Shown: in pieces, positions 6,151-12,415 of the stretch | Layout: every line of letters starts with the position of its first letter | How positions within the stretch are numbered: position 1 is the first letter of the stretch | Source of the DNA: JANLQX01 sp043775075 | GTDB lineage: Bacteria > Actinomycetota > Acidimicrobiia > Acidimicrobiales > JANYDT01 | Reading direction: 5' to 3' | Assembly (NCBI GenBank): GCA_043775075.1 | Contig: JAYVSS010000396.1 | Span: 1 to 14,162 of the forward strand | Length of the DNA: 14,162 nt | Program-made: the position numbers and the translations under genes | Notes under the pieces: model-generated | Database searches by the model: none | Told to the model about the DNA's origin: nothing | What the model saw: the letters and a program-made list of their open reading frames with translations, nothing else

Positions 6151-7442
6151 GCTCAGCATCCCTCGCCATTCGAGGAGGCTCCGTGCTCACCGATGATGCG
6201 GCGGGACCGATCCGCGCCGATGTTCTCGTCGTCGATGGGCGCATCGTCGCCATCGGCGGTTCGGTTGACGTGCCGAGTGGCGGTGAGGTGCTCGACGCCT
6301 CGGGGTGTGTGGTCGGTCCCGGCCTTCTCGACCTTCACACCCACCTGCGCGAACCAGGGAACGAAGCGGCCGAAACCGTCGAAACCGGTTCACGGGCGGC
6401 GGCCCTCGGCGGATACACGGCCGTGATGGCCATGCCGAACACAACGCCAGCAATTGACTGTGCGGCCGTCGTTGAGCAGGTCCTGCGTCTTGGTCGGACA
6501 GCAGGACTGTGCGAAGTGTTGGTCGCTGGTGCGATAACGGTGGGTCGAGCTGGGGAACAGCTTGCGCCGATGGCCGAGATGGCCGAGCTCGGCGTTCGAC
6601 TATTCACCGATGATGGCGCTGGCGTCCAGAACAATCGCCTGATGCGGCGGGCGCTCGAATACGCAAGCGCGCTTAGTATTACTCTCGCCCAGCACTGCGA
6701 AGATGCCGCCCTGTCCGAGGGTGGCGTCATGCACGAGGGCGCATGGTCTGCGCGCTTAGGGCTCCCCGGTCAGCCATCAGAATCCGAGGAACTGATGGTG
6801 ATGCGAGATATTGCGCTCTGTCGGCGAACAGGCGCCCCTGTGCATTTCCTCCATATGTCCACGGTCGGTTCGGTCGAACTGATTCGCCGAGCAAAGGCCG
6901 ATGGTTTGCCCGTCACCGCCGAGGCCGCCCCCCATCACTTCACGTTGACCGATGCCGCGCTCGCCGGGTACGACACCGTGTTCAAAGTGCATCCGCCGTT
7001 GCGCACTAATTCCGACGTGGCTGCCGTGAAGATGGGCCTGGCCGACGGAACGATCGACGCCATTGCCACCGACCACGCCCCGCACACGCCCGAAACCAAG
7101 GAGCGTTCGATGCTTGATGCGCCTCCCGGCATGCTCGGTTTGCAGACCGCGCTCTCGCTCGCTTTAGGCGAATTGGCGCTACCCATCGGCCGGGTTTTCC
7201 ACCTGTTGTCAAGCGGGCCCGCCCGTATTGCCAAGGTCGACGATCGCCACGGACACGTCGCCGTCGGTCGACCGGCCAACCTGTGTGTCGTGGATCCCAC
7301 AGCCACATGGACGGTGAACGCCGCCGCACTCGCCTCGAAGGCCCGCAACACGCCCTATGCCGACCGCACGCTCACCGGCGTGGTCCGTCACACCATCTTC
7401 AACGGCCTCGCCACCGTCAAGGACACGATCGCCCAGCGCTAA
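6147..7442 (+). CDS. pyrC: dihydroorotase, class I
   Basis: It cyclises N-carbamoyl-aspartate to dihydroorotate, the third step of pyrimidine synthesis. It has 431 residues in the amidohydrolase barrel. The two-zinc site is complete: His64 and His66 in DLHTHLREPG, Asp156 in FTDDG, His183 in QHCED, His236 in HFLHMST, and Asp309 in ATDHAPHT. These sit at a constant five-residue offset from the ligands of the Bacillus enzyme. MPNTTPAID (96-104) and EAAPHHFTLTD (259-269) are further class I signatures. The ATG lies in a 4-bp overlap with the pyrB stop and has its own ribosome-binding site, GGAGG at 6136-6140. The family also contains non-catalytic dihydroorotase-like partners of PyrB, but the full metal set argues that this one is active. 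Confidence 0.96.
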   Translation: MSSASLAIRGGSVLTDDAAGPIRADVLVVDGRIVAIGGSVDVPSGGEVLDASGCVVGPGLLDLHTHLREPGNEAAETVETGSRAAALGGYTAVMAMPNTTPAIDCAAVVEQVLRLGRTAGLCEVLVAGAITVGRAGEQLAPMAEMAELGVRLFTDDGAGVQNNRLMRRALEYASALSITLAQHCEDAALSEGGVMHEGAWSARLGLPGQPSESEELMVMRDIALCRRTGAPVHFLHMSTVGSVELIRRAKADGLPVTAEAAPHHFTLTDAALAGYDTVFKVHPPLRTNSDVAAVKMGLADGTIDAIATDHAPHTPETKERSMLDAPPGMLGLQTALSLALGELALPIGRVFHLLSSGPARIAKVDDRHGHVAVGRPANLCVVDPTATWTVNAAALASKARNTPYADRTLTGVVRHTIFNGLATVKDTIAQR

Positions 7443-7446
7443 CGCA

Positions 7447-8274
7447 ATGCTTGTCGCCACGTTTCTTGCCCTTGGAGCGGCAGTGCTGCACGCGGCGTGG
7501 AACCTCGCGGTCAAACAGAGCACCGGAGATCGATTTCTGATGCTCTGGGGTCAGTTCGCCATCGCTGCGGCGATCAGCACGCCGATCCTTCTGGCCTTCG
7601 GAGGTATGCCGGCGAAAGCGTGGCTGTGGGTTGGCGTGTCCGGGTCGGTTCACCTCCCGTATTGCGTCTTTCTCGCCAAGGCCTACGACACCGGTGACTT
7701 CTCCTTCGTGTACCCGTTAGCCCGTGGCGGTGGGGCGATGCTCGCTGCGCTTGGTGGTGTCGTGTTCCTCTCCGACCATCTGCGCCCGGTGACCGTCGTC
7801 GGCATCGCCACGATCGGATGCGGCCTCGCCGTGCTGGCCGGGTTTCGACGATCACCGGCGATGGTCAGTGCACTTATCGTTGCGCTGACCATCGGTGTCT
7901 ATTCAGTTTCCGACGCCAAGGGAATCCGTTCCAGCGGTACCGCGCTGTACGCCCTGGCGACTCATGCCGGGACATTTACGTCGACCACGCTGTTCGGTCT
8001 TGCTACCGGCCGGGTGAAGGAAATGCAATCGACGCTCCGCACCCACTGGCGACGCCTCACCGTCGTCGCTATCGCCGCCACGGTGACGTACGGCATGGTG
8101 CAGCTGGCCTTTCGTCAGGCCCCGGTGGGATACGTTACAGCGTTGCGAGAGTCGTCGGTTGTGCTTGCCGCAATCGTGGGGTGGCGAACACTCGGCGAGT
8201 CCGCCGGCCGACGGCGAGTGTTCGCCACGCTGATTGTTCTTGTCGGCCTCATCATCATGATCGTGAGCCGCTAA
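7447..8274 (+). CDS. EamA/DMT-superfamily membrane transporter at the end of the pyr operon
   Basis: This 275-residue protein has about ten hydrophobic segments (for example 1-22, 31-52, 59-79, 93-109, 114-133, 139-156, 203-222, 228-246 and 256-274) in the two-halves pattern of drug/metabolite transporters. The family-like FSFVYPLARGG (85-95) falls at the end of the third segment region, and its counterpart GYVTALRESSVVLAAIVGW...LGE (228-251) is in the second half. The substrate cannot be read from sequence. The start is the ATG at 7447, four bases after the pyrC stop; an in-frame extension back to 7357 lies inside pyrC and is not membrane-like. The spacing implies co-transcription with pyrRBC and co-regulation by uridine nucleotides, so a nucleobase or related compound is a reasonable but unproven guess. 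Confidence 0.85.
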   Translation: MLVATFLALGAAVLHAAWNLAVKQSTGDRFLMLWGQFAIAAAISTPILLAFGGMPAKAWLWVGVSGSVHLPYCVFLAKAYDTGDFSFVYPLARGGGAMLAALGGVVFLSDHLRPVTVVGIATIGCGLAVLAGFRRSPAMVSALIVALTIGVYSVSDAKGIRSSGTALYALATHAGTFTSTTLFGLATGRVKEMQSTLRTHWRRLTVVAIAATVTYGMVQLAFRQAPVGYVTALRESSVVLAAIVGWRTLGESAGRRRVFATLIVLVGLIIMIVSR

Positions 8275-8323
8275 GGACCCGACACGTGCTTTGCAGGTTG
8301 CGGCGACACCATTGCCAGACCGC

Positions 8324-8329
8324 TAGGGT
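8324..8329 (+). promoter_or_regulatory. candidate -10 element for leaderless start of the Rieske gene
   Basis: TAGGGT is followed by exactly six bases and then the ATG at 8336, which would place the transcription start on the A of the start codon. This is the same spacing as before the kinase gene at 4550. There is no ribosome-binding site. A TTGCGG at 8298-8303 is 20 bases upstream, too far for a good -35. Confidence 0.35.
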
Positions 8330-8335
8330 CGCCCT

Positions 8336-8923
8336 ATGCGCCAGTCAATGACGAGGCGGGGATTTGTCGGTGCCACGATGGCGTTCGTGGCGTCAGGCTG
8401 TGTGCCGTTTCGCCGTTCCAACTCCTTTGGCGGGAAGGTCACGACCAACTATCTCGTTGGTGATGTGGCGCTTGCTCTTGCGGCGCCGATCTACGTGGCC
8501 GAGGCTCGCACCTATCTGGTTCCCTTTCCGGCCGAAAGCATTGAGCGGGCGAGAAAGGTTTACCCCCCGGCGCTCGTTGCGGGAATGCAGTTTGGGGTCG
8601 TTGCGCTGTACCAAAAATGCACACACCTCGGATGCAAGGTCCCCTGGTGTTCCACTTCGCGATGGTTTGAGTGCCCCTGTCACGCCGCCGAATTCAACCG
8701 GGTGGGCGAGCGCAAGGGTGGACCGGCCCCGCGTGGCCTGGACCATTTTGCGGTGGCCGTCGATGGCGGCAAGGTGGTGATTGATTCACGCCAGGTCTTT
8801 GTCGGCGCCGCCGACGGCACCAATACAACCGGTCAGGAAGCAGAGGGTCCGCATTGCGTTGGGTCGGCCCGTAGCGATGGTGGCACGAACGCTCCCACCC
8901 TTGCTTCGACGACGGCCGCGTAG
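8336..8923 (+). CDS. exported Rieske [2Fe-2S] protein with Tat signal
   Basis: This 195-residue protein carries a Rieske cluster site: Cys95 and His97 in CTHLGC, Cys113 and His116 in CPCH, with Cys100 and Cys115 placed for the disulfide found in cytochrome bc1/b6f Rieske proteins. The N-terminus has a twin-arginine signal (TRRGFVGATMAFVAS) and then SGC, so it may be anchored as a lipoprotein at Cys22. This fits folding with its cluster in the cytoplasm before Tat export. The last 35-40 residues are Gly/Ser/Thr-rich and probably disordered. No cytochrome b or c1 gene is adjacent, so it may serve a dedicated redox partner rather than the main bc complex. ATG 8336 is chosen; ATG 8348 would still keep the twin arginines. 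Confidence 0.88.
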   Translation: MRQSMTRRGFVGATMAFVASGCVPFRRSNSFGGKVTTNYLVGDVALALAAPIYVAEARTYLVPFPAESIERARKVYPPALVAGMQFGVVALYQKCTHLGCKVPWCSTSRWFECPCHAAEFNRVGERKGGPAPRGLDHFAVAVDGGKVVIDSRQVFVGAADGTNTTGQEAEGPHCVGSARSDGGTNAPTLASTTAA

Positions 8924-9029
8924 CCAGGGTTCGTGCCAAATTGTCTTTGGACTGCTTGACGACACTCGGGTCCGGGTGACGACGTCGTGTTTCGGTCCAG
9001 AGGGTCGCGAACGAGACCAGAGCGACGCC

Positions 9030-10427
9030 CTAGCGGGCGAGCGCGGCGGCCTGCCAGCGGCGGGCGACGACGGCGTGGGCGGCCAGTCGGTCCTCGACGG
9101 CGGGGTTCACGAGCAAACCGTTTCGCACGACGAAACCGCCGTTGATGATGGTGTGGCGTGGCGCGAACGGGCCGCAGCGGAGCCACCCTTCGATGGGATC
9201 AGTCAGCGCGCCAGCGAAGCGCACCCCACCCAATGGCCATACGACGATGTCGGCCATGGCGCCGACGCGAAGCTGGCCGATTTCGCCATCTCGCCCAAGG
9301 CACGTTGCCCCGCCGCGCGTTGCGACCTCAAGCGCGTCTCGCGCCGAAAAGCTCGTCGGGCCTTCGCGCAGCCGACCGAGCAGCAACGTGTTGCGCGCCT
9401 CCATCCATAACGACGCCGAGTCCGTCGATGCTGATCCGTCGCAACCAAGCCCGACTGGAACCCCAGCGGTTCGATAGGCCCGGACGGGAGCTATACCGCC
9501 GCCACCGATCAAGCAGTTCGATGACGGGCAGTGCGCCACTCCCGTGCCCCATCGACCGAGGCGGGCGATCTCGTCGGCGTTCGGGTAGATGCAGTGGGCC
9601 ACCCAGGAGCGGCTCGTGCCCCATCCAACTTCTTCGAATTGTTCTATCGGGCGACGACCAAAGGTCTCCAGACAGAACGTGTCCTCGTCGGGATCTTCGG
9701 CCAGATGGGTGTGCAGGCGAACATCGAGTTTTTCCGCCAGCTCGGCTGTTGCCTTCATGAGGCGGGGGGTGACGGAGAACGGTGAGCACGGAGCCAGAGC
9801 GATACGAGTCATTGCGCCGTATGCCGAATCGTGATGGAGCTTCACCAGGCGTTCGGAATCGGCGAGGATTTCGTCGTCGGTCTGCACCACCGAATCAGGC
9901 GGTAGGCCGCCATCTTTTTGCGAAAGGCTCATGGAGCCGCGGGTCGGGTGAAAGCGAAACCCCAGCTCCTTGGCCGCAGCGATCTCCGCGGTGATGAGGT
10001 CGCCGCCTCCCTTCGGATGGACGTAGAGGTGATCCATGCTGGTGGTGCAACCCCCGAGGGCGAGTTCGGCCAGACCGATCCAGGCGCTCAGGTACGCCGC
10101 CTCCTCGTCCAGCTGACTCCACACCGGGTAGAGCGTGGTCAGCCACTGGAACAAAGTGCCGTTCGTCGCCGGAAGATATGCGCGCGTAAGATTCTGGTAG
10201 ATGTGATGGTGGGTGTTGATGAGGCCCGGCGTCACGAGGCACCCCGAGGCGTCGACAATTTCGCAGTTCTCCAACTCGGCGCCGCTCGGCTCGGTCGCCG
10301 CGTCACCGATGCCGGTGATCACGTTGCCCGTGACGGCCACCCAACCTCCCCGAATTTCCCGACGGCCATCGTCCACCGTGGCCACCATGTCCGCATTGCG
10401 CATCAGTAGATCCATGTGTCCCAGCAT
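9030..10427 (-). CDS. amidohydrolase, probable 8-oxoguanine deaminase (AtzB/TrzN-related)
   Basis: It resembles 8-oxoguanine deaminase, which hydrolyses 8-oxoguanine to urate and ammonia, over its full length. Characteristic stretches are GLINTHHHIYQNLTRA (68-83), LFQWLTTLYPVW (92-103), GCTTSMDHLYVHP (126-138), RGSMSLSQKDGGLPPDSVV (163-181) and APCSPFSVTPRLM (212-224). Probable metal and catalytic residues are His73, His75, His241 in HTHLAED with Glu244, His278 in VAHC, and Asp330 in CDGSAS. The closest alternative is a hydroxytriazine hydrolase such as AtzB; the RGSMS..DGGLPPDSVV and CDGSAS blocks favour the purine deaminase. It is 465 residues from ATG 10427; ATG 10415 (MDLLMRNADM) is equally plausible. 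It stands alone, converging on the Rieske gene. Confidence 0.85.
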   Translation of the reverse strand: MLGHMDLLMRNADMVATVDDGRREIRGGWVAVTGNVITGIGDAATEPSGAELENCEIVDASGCLVTPGLINTHHHIYQNLTRAYLPATNGTLFQWLTTLYPVWSQLDEEAAYLSAWIGLAELALGGCTTSMDHLYVHPKGGGDLITAEIAAAKELGFRFHPTRGSMSLSQKDGGLPPDSVVQTDDEILADSERLVKLHHDSAYGAMTRIALAPCSPFSVTPRLMKATAELAEKLDVRLHTHLAEDPDEDTFCLETFGRRPIEQFEEVGWGTSRSWVAHCIYPNADEIARLGRWGTGVAHCPSSNCLIGGGGIAPVRAYRTAGVPVGLGCDGSASTDSASLWMEARNTLLLGRLREGPTSFSARDALEVATRGGATCLGRDGEIGQLRVGAMADIVVWPLGGVRFAGALTDPIEGWLRCGPFAPRHTIINGGFVVRNGLLVNPAVEDRLAAHAVVARRWQAAALAR

Positions 10428-10558
10428 GGTCGATGGATATGGGAGCTCTCATCGCGGCTGAGGCGCGACCAGTACTCCCAAACACCAAATGGATATCGTT
10501 CATGGACTCGTAACATGCGCATTCGGTTTACTGCGGCGATTTCTCGCAAGATAGACAA
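10428..10558. other. divergent intergenic region of amidohydrolase and acyl-CoA synthetase-like gene
   Basis: These 131 bases must hold promoters in both directions. On the minus strand TATCCA lies six bases before the ATG at 10427. On the plus strand TAACAT (10511-10516) is the best -10-like hexamer. Neither has a clear -35, and no strong ribosome-binding site precedes either gene. Confidence 0.25.
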
Positions 10559-12085
10559 ATGGCGTTCACCACCTTTCCTGACCTCCTTCGTCGAGCCGCT
10601 AATCGCACCCCCGACGCAACGTTCCTGCGATGGAGCGACCGCGGTAAGACGCTCACCTTTGCTCAAACCGAGGAGCAAACTGACCGGGCCGCGGCGGCTT
10701 TTTGGGATATGGGGGTGCGGCCGGGGGACCGCGTTGGAATCCTCGCCCACAACGGACTTGACTACATCGTGGCGATGTGGGGAGCATGGAAGATCGGTGC
10801 GATAAGCGCGCATATCAGTGTGCTTGTGGTCGATGAACTGGCTGAGTATGTCCAGGCCTGCACCCCGAAGGTTCTCGTTTATACCCACGATGCCCTTCCG
10901 GCGATCAATCGCGACCGCTCGGCCATGCCAAGCATCACCAAGTACCTCTGCATGGACGGTCCGCAGGAGGGGGCGTTGGCGTGGGGCGACGCATTGGCGG
11001 GGGCGCCGTCGGCGGTGCCGGTGGTCAACGTCGACGACATGATGCCCGCCCATCTGTCCTTCACTTCCGGATCGACCGGAAAGCCCAAGGGGGCCGTGCT
11101 GAACCATGGCTACACGTCCAGGGCTTCAGCGTGCATTGCCGAACGGCTCGGCCTGAGTTCAGCCGACTCATCGCTCGGACCCACCGGACTGGCGTCGTCG
11201 TACGGATTGGTCGTCAACCTGCTGCCGGGCGTGCACCGACAAATGACGGTTGGGCTTCGCAAAGCGTGGGACGCAGTGGCCGTCTGGGAGGACCTCGAAG
11301 ACAACCTGTGCACGTACTTTCCGGCCAACCCGCCATTCCTGACCGATCTGCTCATGGAGTCGCGCAAGCGTGGGCGAGCCCCGCAAGCACTGCGGCTGGT
11401 GGCCTCGGGCGGAGCGCCGGTCGCTCCAGAACTAAAGCGCGCATACTTTGATGAGCTCAACGTGGCGTTCTGCGAAAGCTACGGACAGAGCGAGCTAGGG
11501 GGCTTCGTCGCCCTCGGACGGCCGAGCCGCCCAACCGAGGATCGTTTCGGTGCCGTCGGCGAACCTTTGCCGGACAAAGAAGTTCGCATACTCGACGACG
11601 GCGAACACGAAGTGGCGGTCAACCAACCCGGCGAGATTTGTATCCGCGGCGGGTATATGCACAGTTACTGGAACGATCCGAAGAGGACGGCCGATGTCAC
11701 CCGCAACGGCTGGCTGCACACCGGTGATGTCGGGCGGATGGATGAGCTCGGATACGTGACCACGCTGGGCCGGGTCTCCGAACGCATTGAGTCACCTCGG
11801 GGTGTGATCTACCCGCGTCCCATCGAAGAAGCGCTCCAGCGGCATCCGGCCGTGCGGTACGCCGCGGTGATTCCGGTGGGGGACGAACCAGCGGCCATCG
11901 TGACGTTGTGGGCCGACGCAATATCGGCCGGCACCGCGCCGGACGTGTTGGCCTTGCGGGAGTTTTATGATTCCCAGCCCGATGCCGACGCCCGCCTCGC
12001 CCGCATCGAGCTGCTCACCGTGATGCCGATGACCCCAACCGGCAAGCTCGATAAAATCACGCTGCGCAAGCAGTTTGTGAGCTGA
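10559..12085 (+). CDS. AMP-forming acyl-CoA synthetase-like adenylating enzyme
   Basis: This 508-residue enzyme belongs to the ANL adenylate-forming superfamily, which activates a carboxylic acid with ATP to an acyl-AMP and usually transfers it to CoA. Core motifs: phosphate loop SFTSGSTGKPKG (167-178), YGQSE (308-312), WLHTGDVG (385-392), hinge GRVSERI (404-410) and C-terminal PTGKLDK with catalytic Lys496. The hinge region is unusual: family members commonly have GR.KD.I..GG.NI.P.EIE, but here it reads GRVSERIESPRGVIYPRPIEE, without the double glycine and with Ser for Lys. This may alter the domain swing between adenylation and thioester formation. The acid substrate is not predictable; aromatic, short-chain and fatty acids are all possible. 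It is divergent from the amidohydrolase and followed by a strong hairpin. Confidence 0.88.
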   Translation: MAFTTFPDLLRRAANRTPDATFLRWSDRGKTLTFAQTEEQTDRAAAAFWDMGVRPGDRVGILAHNGLDYIVAMWGAWKIGAISAHISVLVVDELAEYVQACTPKVLVYTHDALPAINRDRSAMPSITKYLCMDGPQEGALAWGDALAGAPSAVPVVNVDDMMPAHLSFTSGSTGKPKGAVLNHGYTSRASACIAERLGLSSADSSLGPTGLASSYGLVVNLLPGVHRQMTVGLRKAWDAVAVWEDLEDNLCTYFPANPPFLTDLLMESRKRGRAPQALRLVASGGAPVAPELKRAYFDELNVAFCESYGQSELGGFVALGRPSRPTEDRFGAVGEPLPDKEVRILDDGEHEVAVNQPGEICIRGGYMHSYWNDPKRTADVTRNGWLHTGDVGRMDELGYVTTLGRVSERIESPRGVIYPRPIEEALQRHPAVRYAAVIPVGDEPAAIVTLWADAISAGTAPDVLALREFYDSQPDADARLARIELLTVMPMTPTGKLDKITLRKQFVS

Positions 12086-12148
12086 TACCCAAACGCGCCA
12101 GGCGTAGCTGCTTGACCACTTGGTCCCCGAGTGTCAAAAATGCGCATG

Positions 12149-12200
12149 AGTGGCGGAAAAGCGCTGCGGATATCCGCCACTGCTGCGCTTTTTTGCCACT
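12149..12200. terminator. long near-perfect hairpin with A-run and T-run arms
   Basis: Bases 12149-12164 pair with 12185-12200 over 16 consecutive positions, 14 Watson-Crick and two G-U. The left arm is AGTGGC-GG-AAAAGCGC and the right arm GCGCTTTT-TT-GCCACT. Because one arm is A-rich and the other T-rich, it could terminate transcripts from either side: the synthetase ending at 12085 and, in reverse, the one ending at 12416. The 20-base loop contains the perfect palindrome GCGGATATCCGC (12166-12177). A competing hairpin is possible, AGTGGCGGA (12149-12157) with TCCGCCACT (12173-12181). It may instead be a small mobile or repeat element; one copy in the window cannot decide. Confidence 0.6.
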
Positions 12201-12252
12201 GGTGGTCTGCGGCAGGTGATGGATCGGCGCTTGTTACCTTGCGGCCGAGGAA

Positions 12253-12387
12253 TTGTGTTCAGGGCATGTCGATGACCCCTTCGCCCTCGCCAAACCTGGC
12301 TATCCCGAAGTGTTGGCCATCAACCACGACGTCGATGCGCCGGGGTACGAAAATACGTGGCACTCCGACGTCACATTCGACCCCTGT
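12253..12387 (+). pseudogene. remnant of a TauD/TfdA-type Fe(II)/2-oxoglutarate dioxygenase gene
   Basis: One frame reads HVDDPFALAKPGYPEVLAIN, then HDVDAPGYENTWHSDVTFDPC. This matches the region of TauD/TfdA dioxygenases leading into the iron-binding HxD motif, here HSD in TWHSDVTFDPC (about 12361-12369). The match stops at the Cys (12387), where PP-type family sequence should follow. Upstream the same frame meets a stop at 12217, and a short GIVFR-like piece in another frame (from about 12268 backwards) hints at a frameshift or deletion. About 45 codons of a gene of roughly 280-300 remain, so it cannot be functional. The rest of the 330-base gap (12086-12415) contains only the hairpin at 12149-12200 and no other gene that I can support. 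Confidence 0.65.
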
Positions 12388-12415
12388 GGCGGACGTTTGA
12401 GTCCAAAGCGCCGGG

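Noticed and set aside
8979..8988. Palindrome ACGACGTCGT between the convergent Rieske and amidohydrolase genes
   Set aside because: It is too short to form a loop as a terminator, and short GC-rich palindromes are expected by chance. A related CGACGTCG near 2079 is probably coincidence.
10403..11107. 234-codon minus-strand frame over the divergent promoter region and synthetase start
   Set aside because: It overlaps the clear N-terminal half of the plus-strand synthetase and has no recognisable protein features.
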